Assembly (NCBI RefSeq): GCF_003570905.1
Contig: NZ_QXJM01000016.1
Location: 62,001-126,000 of the forward strand
DNA: 64,000 nt
Direction: 5' to 3'
Source of the DNA: Cohnella faecalis
GTDB taxonomy: Bacteria; Bacillota; Bacilli; Paenibacillales; Paenibacillaceae
In this document: piece by piece, positions 35,275-46,900 of the stretch
Position numbering within the stretch: the first letter of the stretch is position 1
How the letters are laid out: each line of letters starts with the position of its first letter
Translations under genes and position numbers: made by a program
The notes under the pieces: model-generated
Databases searched by the model: none
Told to the model about the DNA's origin: nothing
What the model saw: the letters and a program-made list of their open reading frames with translations, nothing else

Positions 35275-37287
35275 TTGAGCAGAAAACGTAGTAACGCCAT
35301 CTCTACAACGAATGCACCCTTCATTGGAGCCAAGCCGTCGCACAAGCCGACAATCGGCTCGCATCGCGTAAGATTACCGATCGGCGGGCACCGTACGCAA
35401 CAGATACTAGAGATGCAGAGTGTGGTCGGAAACCAAGCAACGCAGGAGCTGCTATTGAATTCCGCACGAGGAACCGAGCAGGAGTTACCGAAGCCGCAAT
35501 TCAGCACGGATGCATATAGCTCGAACGGGTACACGCCGTTCAAGGACGACGTTCCCGAAAACTATAATTATGAATCGGACAATATGGATGGAAACACAAC
35601 GACCTCCCTGCCGAAGACTATTTCGAGGGGGTACACGCCGTTCAAACACGACGTCCCCGAAGACTATAATTATGAATCTGAATCTGACAGCGGGCAATTA
35701 TTTAACATCGCGGGATCGGCCGAACCAAGTGCGCCGCAATCTCAACCTGAGAGCGACAAAGGCGGGGAAGCGGCTTCCCAACCATTGAAGACGATTTCGA
35801 AGGGGTATACGCCGTTTAAGCATGATGTTCCCGAAGATTATGCGACTACCCCGCCGAAGACGATTTCGATGGGGTATACACCGTTCAAACAAGACGTTCC
35901 CGAAGACTATAATTATGAATCTGAATCTGACATCGAAATAGAATCTGACAGCAAGAAAGAATCTGACAGCGAGATAGACTCTGAAAGCGGGCAATTATCA
36001 AAAGTCTCAGGAGCGGCTGAACCGAGTGCGTCAGGTTCGAACTTGCCCAGAATTTCCGACAAGGGCTTCTACATGGAGAGCAACAAAGAAGCCAAATTTG
36101 ATAAAAAGCTGTTGCACCAGGGGGCGATCAGCGGCGTGGATCTCGATTCGACGACCTTCTATGCGAATGAATCGCAACGGGCTTCCTATAGCCGAAGCTT
36201 CGACAGCACAGGCAAAATGGTAAACAAGACGGATAGCAAAGCGGTGAATACGATCGGAGCTGACAGATCGGCCACTAAAGGCGCGAAGGCTGACCGGCAC
36301 ATTTTCACGATGGATGGGCAAGGCGAATTCCATTCGACCGATGCGGTCAAGGAAAACCGGGATCGTTCCAAGCAAATCCGCAACCAACGTAAGCAGGACT
36401 TGAAAGGCTTGCAGAGCGATCCGGAGAACCAGGAGAAGCTAAGGAATATGGAACTCCCTGCGATGGAGCGATTTCATCACTCCAGCTTCAATGCAGGGGG
36501 AGACATTGCCGGAGCAGGCGAGCTTCAAGTGCGTGACGGACAAGTCGAGCTTGTCTCCGATGCAAGCGGCCACTACAAGCCGGGCTCGAGGCAGATGATT
36601 CAGACCGTGCAGCAGCTCGAGAAAAACAAAGTACCGATTGAACAACTGGGCGTAGAATTCATTGGAAAACCTGAATTCGAGTACGAGACGGATCTTAAAA
36701 CGGGGGAGCACCGAGTCGATGAGGCGACGGGGAAGAAGGTCCACAGACTCGACGCAGAAGGCAAAAAGGTCAAGAAACTAGACCAGTACGGGCTGCAATC
36801 TGTGTCTAAGAACATGCAAGCTTCCGCGATGGAGCTGCTCGGATATGCCGATCACTCGCCCGATGCCGCCGAAGAGCGCATGCGCGACATGCACGGCAAG
36901 AAAAACGCAATGTTAGAGGAATTGCTGGGTAAGGTCAAGCCCGTGGAGCCGATCAACTACAATTACCGCGATGACGTACAGTCGAATCATGCCAACTTAA
37001 TGAGGGAATTGCGATCGAAGAGAGCCAAGATTGCGCCGATCTCAGGCATTCAGGAAGAGAAATATTTTGGGGCAAATAAACGAGAGGAAATTATCAAAAA
37101 GACCGAAGAGGTCGAGAGCGGCGGATATACGAGCAATGATGTCAAATATCGCCAAGATGAAGATATCTATAATGACGACAAATATGATGGCGACAAATAT
37201 GGATACGATTCAGCCAACGACATCGGCGAGAAGCCGATCGATCGCGGCTACACGGATATGGACTTCACCAGCGACGAGTCTAAGTAG
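35275..37287 (+). CDS. Repeat protein with toxin-like features
   Basis: 670 aa from a TTG start with GGAGG seven bases upstream; no signal peptide or membrane helix. Near residue 40-60 it has QQILEMQSVVGNQATQELL, like the LQxxxGNQAxxxLL segment at the start of many DUF4157-type (extracellular contractile injection system) cargo and polymorphic toxin proteins. Four copies of GYTPFKxDVPEDYNYES follow (about residues 80-215), mixed with acidic Ser/Asp/Glu tracts. The C-terminal half holds a conserved-looking block FHHSSFNAGGDIAGAGELQV and SDASGHYKPGSRQM, known to me from other large predicted toxins, then lysine-rich helices and an acidic YNDDKYDGDKYGYD tail. Function unassigned; toxin role is an inference. 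Confidence 0.6.
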   Translation: MSRKRSNAISTTNAPFIGAKPSHKPTIGSHRVRLPIGGHRTQQILEMQSVVGNQATQELLLNSARGTEQELPKPQFSTDAYSSNGYTPFKDDVPENYNYESDNMDGNTTTSLPKTISRGYTPFKHDVPEDYNYESESDSGQLFNIAGSAEPSAPQSQPESDKGGEAASQPLKTISKGYTPFKHDVPEDYATTPPKTISMGYTPFKQDVPEDYNYESESDIEIESDSKKESDSEIDSESGQLSKVSGAAEPSASGSNLPRISDKGFYMESNKEAKFDKKLLHQGAISGVDLDSTTFYANESQRASYSRSFDSTGKMVNKTDSKAVNTIGADRSATKGAKADRHIFTMDGQGEFHSTDAVKENRDRSKQIRNQRKQDLKGLQSDPENQEKLRNMELPAMERFHHSSFNAGGDIAGAGELQVRDGQVELVSDASGHYKPGSRQMIQTVQQLEKNKVPIEQLGVEFIGKPEFEYETDLKTGEHRVDEATGKKVHRLDAEGKKVKKLDQYGLQSVSKNMQASAMELLGYADHSPDAAEERMRDMHGKKNAMLEELLGKVKPVEPINYNYRDDVQSNHANLMRELRSKRAKIAPISGIQEEKYFGANKREEIIKKTEEVESGGYTSNDVKYRQDEDIYNDDKYDGDKYGYDSANDIGEKPIDRGYTDMDFTSDESK

Positions 37288-37376
37288 CCTTCATCCGAAG
37301 ACAGCAATCCCATAGATTACACGGCTTATAGAGACGACTAAAACAAGGACCCGGATGGAGATATCATGTCGAGAGG

Positions 37377-37400
37377 CCCCTCCCTGCGAGGGGTTCATTC
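37377..37400 (+). terminator. Weak terminator
   Basis: Stem CCCCTC / GAGGGG around CCTGC with TTCATTCG after it. Confidence 0.4.
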
Positions 37401-37450
37401 GTGTGTCCTCGTGGGAGACTTCGCCGATGCCCGCGTGGAGTTGTGTTTTT

Positions 37451-37480
37451 TTGTGATTTGTCGAGGGCATATGCTAAACT
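37451..37480 (+). promoter_or_regulatory. Possible promoter of the DeoR regulator
   Basis: TTGTGA at 37451-37456, 18 bases, TAAACT at 37475-37480, 40 bases before the gene. Confidence 0.35.
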
Positions 37481-37519
37481 GTCAGCATGGCATGCGAGAA
37501 TACGGAGAGGGGGTTCGGC

Positions 37520-38287
37520 ATGCTGGCTCACGAGAGACACAATAAAATTTTACATATGCTGCATCAAAATCAGTTCGTCAAAGCGAACGAGTTAATGGGG
37601 TTGTTCGGCGTCTCCTTCGAGACGGTAAGAAGAGATCTCGAGCATTTGGAAAAAGAGGGATATCTGAAACGAGTGCACGGCGGGGCTACGTTGCCGGCCA
37701 ACGATTACCGAGTCGAGCTTCCGTTTACGGTAAGGGAACTGAAGCTGATCAAAGAAAAGAGAGAATTGGCGCAGACCGCGGCCCGATTCGTAGAGGAAGG
37801 CCAGTCGCTGTTTCTCGACGTCAGCACGACTAACACGGAATTTGCCAAAGTGCTGAGCGAGAGATTCGAGCGGCTGACCGTGCTGACCAACTCCTTCCCC
37901 ATTGCCAATCTTCTGATGAGCAAGAAGGGATTTACGATTATTTTCGTAGGCGGAACCGTACGCAATTCGGAGCAGAGCGTCGTGGGCGATATCGCCGAGG
38001 CTTTCGTCTCGCAATTCCATGCGGATACGTTCTTCATGAGCATCAGCGGCATTTCCTTGAAGGATGGAGTGACCGATTACGGGATCGGAGAAATCCAGCT
38101 TAAGAAAAAAATGCTGCTCCGCTCCAAAAAGGTTATCGTGCTTGCGGACAGCAGCAAGTTCGAAGTCGTCTCCTTATCTCCCGTGTGCAGTCTCAAGGAG
38201 ATAGATAAAGTGGTGACAGACTCCAATGTCGCTCCGGATCTTGTTCGTTCGTATAAGGAGCATGGTATCCAAATTGTGTATGAATAA
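37520..38287 (+). CDS. DeoR-family transcriptional regulator
   Basis: 255 aa from the ATG at 37520, six bases after GAGAGGGGG. The N-terminal winged helix has the family signature RHNKILHMLHQNQFVKANELMGLFGVSFETVRRDLEHLEKEGYLKRVHGGA. The sugar-phosphate-sensing DeoR C-terminal domain follows (LFLDVSTTNTEFAKVL, FVGGTVRNSEQSVVGD, ISGISLKDGVTDYGIGEIQLKKKML, KVIVLADSSKFE). Such repressors usually respond to a phosphorylated sugar and control nearby genes; the obvious target is the transporter-phosphoesterase pair downstream, whose leader carries a triple direct repeat. Confidence 0.9.
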   Translation: MLAHERHNKILHMLHQNQFVKANELMGLFGVSFETVRRDLEHLEKEGYLKRVHGGATLPANDYRVELPFTVRELKLIKEKRELAQTAARFVEEGQSLFLDVSTTNTEFAKVLSERFERLTVLTNSFPIANLLMSKKGFTIIFVGGTVRNSEQSVVGDIAEAFVSQFHADTFFMSISGISLKDGVTDYGIGEIQLKKKMLLRSKKVIVLADSSKFEVVSLSPVCSLKEIDKVVTDSNVAPDLVRSYKEHGIQIVYE

Positions 38288-38304
38288 ATGAACGATTTCT
38301 TCCC

Positions 38305-38337
38305 AAAGAGCCGCTGCGCATTGCGCAGCGGCTCTTT
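38305..38337 (+). terminator. Terminator after the DeoR gene
   Basis: 15-bp perfect stem AAAGAGCCGCTGCGC / GCGCAGCGGCTCTTT with a 3-base loop. It can act in either direction. Confidence 0.85.
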
Positions 38338-38381
38338 GGCGGTTGTTGGGGGAAAGACCCAAAACTTTAAGCAATACGTTG

Positions 38382-38410
38382 TTGACGGTGACTGCGCATG
38401 ATGGTACGAT
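38382..38410 (+). promoter_or_regulatory. Predicted promoter of the DMT transporter operon
   Basis: TTGACG at 38382-38387, 17-base spacer, TACGAT at 38405-38410. Confidence 0.6.
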
Positions 38411-38430
38411 TTGAATCGTAATTTGTGATA

Positions 38431-38460
38431 ATGAGTGTTTATGTGTGAAAATGTGTGTTT
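38431..38460 (+). promoter_or_regulatory. Triple 10-bp direct repeat, possible DeoR operator
   Basis: Three consecutive decamers ATGAGTGTTT, ATGTGTGAAA and ATGTGTGTTT, exactly one helical turn apart, lie between the promoter and the ribosome binding site of the next gene. DeoR-family repressors commonly bind direct repeats of about this period. Confidence 0.5.
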
Positions 38461-38473
38461 TAGGAGTGGTATT

Positions 38474-39322
38474 TTGTCTGTTCTATTGGTGTTGGCTTCC
38501 GGAATTGCGCATGCGATCTGGAACATGCTCACCAAGCGCAGCGACAACAAACAAATTTTTCTGTTGCTGATTCTTATTCCGAGCACGTTGCTTCTGTTTC
38601 CGGTTTTTGCGAACGAATTGCTTCACCAGAGAATCTCCGGTCAAGGTTACTTTCTGCTGTTGATGTCTCTGATGGTACAGGCTGTTTACGGTTTCCTCTT
38701 ATCCAAGTCTCTGGCTAACGGCGACATGTCGCAGGTGTATCCGATGATGCGAGGAATAAGCGCGTTTCTGCTTCCGTTAATCGGCAGCATCTTTTTGCGC
38801 GAGACCTTATCGTTATGGGGGTGGATCGGACTTCTGTTCATTGCGGCAGGCTTTTGCTTAACAAGCGGTATAGGATCCAAGCGGCACCGGCAAGCCGTTT
38901 CGTCAAAAGTTATTTGGTATACAGTAGGAGTCGGCTTATGCACAATGAGCTACGTACTGATTGACAAGATCAACCTGAGGCACTTCTCTCCGATAACGCT
39001 GCTTGAAGTGTCCAATATGGGTTTTATTCTTGGACTTGTTTCTTTTATCAAGAAGGATGAAATCCGCGCGGTTGTTCAAGGAAAGAACAAGATCAGGCTG
39101 CTGTTGCTCGGCTCTGTGCTTTCCCCCGGTTCTTATCTATTGTTTTTGCTTGCTATGGATCTTTCGCCGCTGACCTATATCGCGCCGCTAAGGGAGTTTG
39201 GCACCGTGTTCGGAGCATTCGCCGGCATTTATTTACTGAAAGAGCGCAAGGAAGTTATTCGTCTCGTATCGGCCGGAGTAATCTTTGCCGGGATTTTGCT
39301 AATCGGTATTTGGGGCGACTAG
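38474..39322 (+). CDS. EamA/DMT-family transporter
   Basis: 282 aa from a TTG start (38474) with GGAG seven bases upstream. Ten hydrophobic segments and two EamA halves are seen: AHAIWNMLTKRSDNKQ, YPMMRGISAFLLPLIGSIFLRETLSLWGWIGLLFIAAGF and, in the second half, YIAPLREFGTVFGAFAGIYLLKERKEVIRLVSAGVIFAGI. Likely exports or takes up a small organic solute. It forms a probable operon with the metallophosphoesterase 40 bases downstream and lies behind a DeoR-type regulator gene, which points to a sugar- or phosphate-ester-related substrate. Confidence 0.85.
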   Translation: MSVLLVLASGIAHAIWNMLTKRSDNKQIFLLLILIPSTLLLFPVFANELLHQRISGQGYFLLLMSLMVQAVYGFLLSKSLANGDMSQVYPMMRGISAFLLPLIGSIFLRETLSLWGWIGLLFIAAGFCLTSGIGSKRHRQAVSSKVIWYTVGVGLCTMSYVLIDKINLRHFSPITLLEVSNMGFILGLVSFIKKDEIRAVVQGKNKIRLLLLGSVLSPGSYLLFLLAMDLSPLTYIAPLREFGTVFGAFAGIYLLKERKEVIRLVSAGVIFAGILLIGIWGD

Positions 39323-39362
39323 CCCGTAAGGCATTGCAAAGAGGAGAAGGGAAGGGATTCAT

Positions 39363-40424
39363 GTGGTCGACATCGATGAACAATACGAACAAGAGTTGGA
39401 CAAAGCCGTTAAAGTCCTCTCGGCCAAGCAAAATGAATCGACGCTGAATTTTGTATTCGTTACCGACTTGCACCATATCCAAGGCGGCAATCAACTGCGT
39501 GCCGCCCGGATCATACGCGAATTGGCAGCGCGATTGCCGTTGGATTTTATTCTGAACGGGGGAGACAGCTGCATTAACGCTGCCAAAGATGTTGCGCTGG
39601 CAGCTCAACGAGAAATCTTCGAGGCGCTTCGCGCTCCCGGAGTTCCGCTGCTGACGGTAAAGGGTAACCATGACGACAATTCCATCTACGGTCACGAACG
39701 TCCGGAAACCCGGGCGGGTCATGTCATTTACCCTGCCGAAACCAAAGCGCTTATCCAAGAAGGGATTCCCCAAGCGGCCCGATGGGATGAGTCTTGTCCC
39801 GACAGCTTGTATTATTACTTGGATGTAGAGGCCAAACAGACTCGTGTTATCGTGCTTGATACGATGAATATTCCTTATGAGGCCGGAAGCGACGGCCGAC
39901 TGCCTTATCTGGGGCAATGGGAGTACGCTTTTTCGTCCCGGCAATTGAACTGGCTTGCGCATGAAGCGCTGAATCTGACCGGTAAGCCGGATTGGCGGGT
40001 ATTGATCGCTTCGCATGTAGAGATCATTGAGGATGGAGTATTCGGAACGGATCATCCCGTAGCCAACGGGGAGGCATTGTGGGAGATTGTGAAGGCTTTC
40101 CAAAGCGGCAGCCCATACTCCTTGACGGGCGGCGAGGGAGACTTCGCTTACGCGGTGGAAGGCGACTTCAGCCCGCAAGGGAAAGGGAAAGTCATCGGAT
40201 GTCTGTTCGGGCATGTTCATTTCGACCAGACGGTGTACCAGGACGGAATTCCGATGGTTTCAAGTCTTAACGCCTGCACGCGCAAGGAATTTCCCGATTG
40301 TCCCGAACGCGAGCCCGACACGTTAAGCGAGACGGCTTTGGATATCGTTACGATAGATTTTGAACGATCCCGTATCGATACCTATCGATTCGGAGCAGGA
40401 GAGCATCGAACGGTATCGTTCTGA
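39363..40424 (+). CDS. Calcineurin-like metallophosphoesterase
   Basis: 353 aa from a GTG (39363); the nearby ATG at 39361 is out of frame. The di-metal centre motifs occur in order: FVTDLHHIQGGN (DxH-type), ILNGGDS (GGD), TVKGNHDDNSIYGHE (GNHD), LIASHVEI (H) and GCLFGHVHFDQ (GHxH). No signal peptide, so cytoplasmic. The family hydrolyses phosphomonoesters or diesters; the substrate is unknown. The neighbouring DeoR regulator and DMT transporter suggest a small uptake/phosphate-ester salvage unit. Confidence 0.85.
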   Translation: MVDIDEQYEQELDKAVKVLSAKQNESTLNFVFVTDLHHIQGGNQLRAARIIRELAARLPLDFILNGGDSCINAAKDVALAAQREIFEALRAPGVPLLTVKGNHDDNSIYGHERPETRAGHVIYPAETKALIQEGIPQAARWDESCPDSLYYYLDVEAKQTRVIVLDTMNIPYEAGSDGRLPYLGQWEYAFSSRQLNWLAHEALNLTGKPDWRVLIASHVEIIEDGVFGTDHPVANGEALWEIVKAFQSGSPYSLTGGEGDFAYAVEGDFSPQGKGKVIGCLFGHVHFDQTVYQDGIPMVSSLNACTRKEFPDCPEREPDTLSETALDIVTIDFERSRIDTYRFGAGEHRTVSF

Positions 40425-40700
40425 ATATTCCCCGATAGACCTCTTCGCCTCTAGTTTGTCGAATCCAACGCTCGCCGTTTGCGCGGCGGGCGTCCATTTT
40501 CCCCTCTGGCTCACAAACCTCTCTATTTTTAATCCAAAGTAATGAAATTTTAATTTTTGTGACTATCCTTCAACGTCTTCGGACCGATTTATGGAACGGC
40601 GTCTCTATCCTAAACGATTGCTTGGCTGCATTGTTATTTGTCTCTAAACAAAAAAAAGGAAATGGACATTACACAGGCTTTAATTATCTGAATTGTGAGA
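40425..40700. other. Intergenic, no feature seen
   Basis: AT-rich sequence after the phosphoesterase gene. I see no gene, clear terminator or repeat here. Confidence 0.4.
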
Positions 40701-40708
40701 ATTGATAA

Positions 40709-40763
40709 TTGACAATAACCGAAATCCCTATTAGATTACTAGAATAGGTACCAAACCTATTCT
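40709..40763 (+). promoter_or_regulatory. Promoter with palindromic operator before the beta-helix SLH gene
   Basis: TTGACA at 40709-40714, 17 bases, TAGATT at 40732-40737. Directly behind it is an inverted repeat AGAATAGGT (40741-40749), 5 bases, ACCTATTCT (40755-40763), covering the expected start of transcription. Its core GTACCAAACCTAT recurs in reverse at 62450-62462 and in a degenerate form near 60.81 kb. It lies 205 bases before the gene, so a long leader is expected; 40764-40960 shows nothing else. Confidence 0.6.
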
Positions 40764-40967
40764 ATCAGATAAAGGGGTTGAAAAATCGCGAATCTCACTG
40801 TGCAGGCCGAAATGGGTTATGCTTCCGCTTGGTTTTTTGATGTATGAAAATCTGCTAGGCGAAAGGGGCGGCGACGCGCGGGATACGGTAAGCATGTTGG
40901 AAAGTGCAATAATCATCAGAGCTACCCTAAATTCAGAAGCTGCTTTAGCATACAAGGAGGTTCTAAG

Positions 40968-43900
40968 ATGAAGAAGAGCATTAATAGGTTTTTTGCGGCA
41001 TTCATGGTTGTTATGACGATATTTGCAGTCCTGCCGCAAGGCTTTGCGTCGGCAGGAAACACGGGTGCGGGTACAACGTATTACGTTTCCAATGATGGGG
41101 ACGATGGCAGCGCGGGAAGTAACGCCGAACCGTTCAAGACGTTGGCAAAAGGGGTTTCGCAATTGCAGGCTGGAGATACGTTAGTCATCAAAGCGGGCGA
41201 TTATACCGAAGCGCTCGTTCTGAACGGCTTAACGGGAACCGCTCAAGCTCCGATTACGATTCGGGGCGAGGACGGTGCGAGCATAACGGCCAATGCTTAT
41301 GTAAACGCTCCCTTTTGGAAAAATTTCACCATCAGCATTATTAACAGCCAATACGTCAACATAAGCAATGTTCATTTTGCATTCGGCGACGCACCCCAAT
41401 CCGGCGATAGCTACATGGCAGGAATTAGCGGAACCAAGCATGTGAACGTGCACAACAATTCTTTCGGGGACAGCGGTCCGGCATATGCCGTCTTTTACCT
41501 GAACACGAATAATGAGAAGCTGGTCATCGACGGCAACTACGTCCAAGGCGCCGACAATGCCTTTTACGGCTACGGAATTAACGACACGACCATCACGAAC
41601 AATATATTTACACAATGGTGGACCTTCCACTTTGAATCCAGCACATCGAAGAACAATGTCATCAGCAACAATGTGTTCGCAGGTGAAGGCGAGCATTTTT
41701 ACGGCGGCACATATGAGAATAGCATTATTACGAACAATATTTTCTTAGGGAATCCGGCTATTTCATTGGGAGCGGGAAATACGGTCGGCTACAACAGCGT
41801 AACAAGCGACAGCCAAAAAACCTCCGACAAGGATGTCGTGGCGACGGCTGCGGATACGTTCGTATCGGGCTCGGACTACCATCTGAAAGAAGGCAGCCTC
41901 AGTATTGATGCAGGCACCGACATCGGTCTCCCGCGTTATGACCGCGACGGCAACGAGCGGTATGGCGTTGCCGACATCGGCGCCTATACGCACGGCATGA
42001 TTTACTTTGTCGATGCGAATGCTGCGGGCGGCGGGGACGGCTTGAGTGAAGCCGCCGCGTTCAACAACCTGGCGGATGCCAACGCGGCGATCGTACCGGG
42101 CGCAACGCTGCTTGTGAAGCCTGGCAGCTACTCCGGCCAAATCGCGATTACGGGAACGGGCGCGTCGGACACAAAATCGATAACGATTAAGAAGCTGGGC
42201 GAAGGCACCGTTAACATCAACGGCGGCTCCAGCCCCGCCATTTCGCTAACGGATATTGCCAATGTGACGATCGAAGGCTTGTCGCTAGCAAGCACCGGCA
42301 ATTCCGCGCTTCTGGCGAACGGTGTCATCGACAGCAAGATCTCGGGATCGACCTTTACGACGGCGGTGCACGGCATTGAAATAACCGGCAATACGAGAGG
42401 CTCCCGATTTTACAACAATACCTTCAAGCAAGCCGATCAAAAAGGCATCCTGCTTAAAGATTCCTCAAACAATCAAATCTACAACAATATTTTTGAAAAT
42501 TATAAAAACATTCTCAATGAGGGCGGCAGCTTTACCGATACGCTGATCATGAACAACGTGTTTGTCTCCCGTTACGGCGACGGCGCCAATATCATTCTGA
42601 AGGGAACCGATACGGGCAATACCATCGCCAACAATATTTTCCGGGCGGAAGGTCCTGCCGCGATTCAAGCGCCGGCTTCCTTCTATGATGCCGGGGCAGG
42701 AAATACGGTCGACTATAACTTGTATGACAGCACAAGCGCTGGCCTAGCGGACGGAAAGCCCGCTAACGAGACGAACAGCGTATATGGCAATCCGTTGTTT
42801 GCAAGCGGCTCGGACTATCGCCTTCAATTGGGCAGCGCCGCGATCAACAGAGGGACGAATACGAATGCCCCCGAGTTCGACCGCGACGGCAGCGTCCGCT
42901 TTGGCACGACGGACATCGGCGCTTACGAATATGCAGGCGATGCTTCTGCGTTCTATGTCATCAGTCAGTCGCCGCAGGGAAGCGGCCTCAATGTCAATTC
43001 CGCCATTCGGATTGTACTGTCCGAAAAAACAAACGACAACAACGGCAATATCGCGAGCAATGTCGCGGTGACGACGGTCGTGGACGGGAAGACGGTCGCC
43101 GTATCCGGCAGCTTCAGTACGGCAGACGAAGGCGCGGGCTCCGCGATTACGTTTACGCCGTCGGCCAATCTTAATTACGATTCGACCTACACCGTGACGG
43201 TAAAGAAAGATTTGATGAGCGCGAACGGCAACTACCTTCCGGCTGACGTCGTATGGAATTTCAGTACGGCAGCGTTCATTATGAACGAATATTACATCTC
43301 GTCGAACGGGAGCGATGCGAATCTCGGCACGATCGATAGCCCGAAACGGACGGTATCTTCAAGCCTCATCGCCAAGCTGAAGGCAGGGGACACCGTATAC
43401 TTCAGGGAAGGCACGTACAACGGCGTTATCGTTTTGCAAGCGTACACCGGTACGGCAGACAAACCGATTACCTTCAAAAGCTATCAGAATGAAAAGGCCG
43501 TTTTAACGTCGGACAGCCCGGACTACATTATATATCTCGGCCATAGCCAGCATATCCGGATCGAAGGCTTGACGTTCGCGCCGAATGCATCGCAGAACGG
43601 CTCGCGAGGCACTGCTCTGCGGATCGATAACCATACGGCAGGAAGTCAGCCAAGCTCCAACATTACCGTTACCGGCAATCGCTTCGAAAATACCAGCACG
43701 GCAATCGCCACAAGAGATTTAGTGAACGTCGGGTTTGGCGATTTCGAAATCTCCAACAATGTCATCGTGTCCAATGACGGCTGGGATTGTACTTCCAGGA
43801 GGCCAAGGCCAAGGCGGGCAGCTACGGCAAAATCTTTAACAATGTCATTTACGGCGCGTCGCGCAGCGTTAATTTGTGGGGCAAAAGCTCCAATCTGCTG

Positions 43901-46900
43901 TTCTACAACAACACGTTCGCCGACACGTACGACGCCTCAGGCGGCAGCGGAAGATATGACCTCTATCCGGTGCAGGGCACGTACGACGAGGTTGCTAATC
44001 CGATCAACATTTCGACGAATTTGGTGTTCAAGAACAATATCTTTACCAAGCCGATTCGCACGCAGTTGGAAGGCGGCAAATCCATTATCGACGCTTCGCA
44101 GAACGTCGTATTCGACCACAATGTGTACTCGATTGCCGGCACGCAACGCGTGACGTACAACGGAGGAGGAGAGGGTCCCGTCTTGACGCTGGCCGGACTG
44201 CAAAGCGGAACGGCATGGGCCAATCAGGGCCGAGCTCTGGAGACGAACGGGAAGTTCGGAAATGTGACGTTCGTTAATTCGGCAAGCGATGCCCGGATTA
44301 TATTCGCCACGAACCCTGCGATCGGCGCAGCCGATACGAGCATCGTACCCGGAATCGAGGCTCCGGCAACCGATGTGAACGGGAAGGTCCGAACGCAGAA
44401 CGAGGTCGGCGCCTATGCATTCGATCAAACCTTTGCGTTTGTAGGAACAAATTCCGGAGCCGCAGACGGATCGCCGCTGCATCCGTATCCATCCATTAGC
44501 GCTGCCGTGAATGCGGGAGCGAAAAGCATCCAGGTCTTGGCGGGCAGCTATAACGCCGACGAGAGCATCGACATGGCGGCATCGACCGGTAACGGAGATG
44601 TCACGGTCAAGCCGTATGAGGGCCAAGTCATCATAAACGGCGCATTGAATGTGAAGGGCTCGGCGGATAAAGCCATCACCATTAAGAATCTTACCATTGC
44701 CGGCAGTACTGCTTTGTCCGGCAAGAAAGTAACGATTGACGGCAACCGTATAAACGGCGTTGTAGCCTTATACCAAGCGGACGGAGCAGCGGTTACAAAC
44801 AATATATTTGCTCCGAAAGCGGCCGACGCCATCTTGGTGAACGACAGCGTGAATAGCTCGATCACCAACAACGTCATAACGGAAAGACAGACGGCTATTC
44901 ATCTAGCGGACGCATCTGCGGCTAACAAGGTATTCAACAACACGCTGTATGGAAACGGAAAAGACGTTGATTTAAGCGCCGATTCAACGGGCAATATTTT
45001 CAAGAACAACATCTTCTCAACCAAGCGGGCAAGCAACGCAAGCAATGAATTCGATTACAACTTGTACAATGCGGATACGATAGGGCAGGCCGATTTGAAT
45101 GCCATTGCGGAGGCGCATGCCGTTAAAGCGCCTGCCGAGTTTATCAACGCCAGGGCCAAGGATTACCGTATTTATAAGCTCAGTCCGGCTGTAGGCGCAG
45201 GCATTACGGATGCGAATACTCCTGCGAAGGATATTAACGGGATAATGAGAAAGATTCCTTCCGACATCGGCGCCTATTCGGCAGCTGCCGTCGATGTGAG
45301 CTATTATGTGGACGCTTCGACCGGCAAGGATACTAACTCGGGAACGGCGGAATCGCCGTTTAAGACGATCGGCGCAGGCTTGAACGCTTTGCGAAACGGG
45401 GAAACGGTTATCGTCAAAGCAGGCACTTACACGGAGAACATCGTGCTTGCAAACCGGACGGCTCAGGAAACCGGCGAATATACGATCAAAGCGGTTGGAG
45501 CCGCAATTTTGAACGGCAGCATCACGTTGGACAACGCAACCGGCGTTACCATCGACGGCTTCACCGTCAATGCCGGCGCAGGAAACACGGCTGTATCGTT
45601 GAACGCTTCTCCGAAAGCGGCTTTGAACAATCTTACGATCGCAAATGCAAAATACGGGATCAGCGCAACGGACAGTCCGAATTTGTCCATGAACAAGGTT
45701 AACATTCACCATGTTGAGAAGGGGATCGTTCTGGACGGAATCGGCGAGGCGACTCCGGCAACGGTAACCCGCTCGACGGTTGACCATGCAAGCGCCGTTG
45801 CCATCGAAGCGAAAAACCAAATCGTCCTGACGCTTAATACGAGCCTGATCACGTATTCGGCGGCAGGCGTGGCGGGGACGGGCGAACCCAGCTTCTCCAT
45901 TTTCAACAATACTTTCTATAACAACAGCGGGTACAGCATTGACATTGCGCAAGCGGGAGGAAATGCGGCCAATCCGGCCATTGTGAACAATATTTTCTCC
46001 AGAAGCTCCAGAGGTCAGGGCGCATTCACCCGAATCGACAAAATGGGGGGATTCATCTCCGATTACAACTTGTATGACGCGTCTGCGGAGGAGAAGATTA
46101 CCCGTGTGAACGGCGTCGATCGAACTTATGCGGAAACAGCGGCGAACGGCAATGAACAAAAGGGAAGAATCGGAAGCCCTTCGTTCAAAGACGCGGCGAA
46201 CGGAAATTACAAGCTGTCAAAAGGAAGCACAGCGTCGAGAACCGGCGCCAAATCGGTTAGCGGCATTCCGGCTCCTAGCGTCGATTTCGAGGGAACGCCT
46301 TACAGCGCTTTGGGTCAGGATATCGGCGCCTATTATTCGCCTTACAGCATAAAGACGATCCACTTGGCAGGCGACAATGCCGGGGAACTGAATGGCGACG
46401 GTTCGGCGGAGCATCCGTTCCGGACGTTCGCCCAAGCCGTCAACGCGGCGGATTCCGGTGACACGATCATTGTCCATAAGGGGATTTACTCAGGACGTTA
46501 TGATATTAACAATAAGCACGGCGTGGCCGATGCGCCAATCGTCATCAAAGCCAGCACGAATCCGAACGACCCGCTGGACTTGGCCAACTTCTCGCTTCCC
46601 GGACCTGTCTTCACAAGCAAAACGAACTATCAGGACCGCGACGAAGCAGCGAAAGGCGATTTAATGACGAAGATTACGAACAGCTCGTATCTTACAATAG
46701 AAGGACTCTATATTACAGGGTTCAAAGGCGCCGGGATCTGGACGTTGGACAGCGACAACATTGTATTGAAAAATCTGAACATATGGGATATCGATACTCC
46801 TGAAGAGGTCACTTCCGGTGTACAGGGCTTGTTGATTAACGGCACTACGAATTCCTTGTTCAAAGACATCAATATATGGGATATCGGTCAGACTCGCAAG

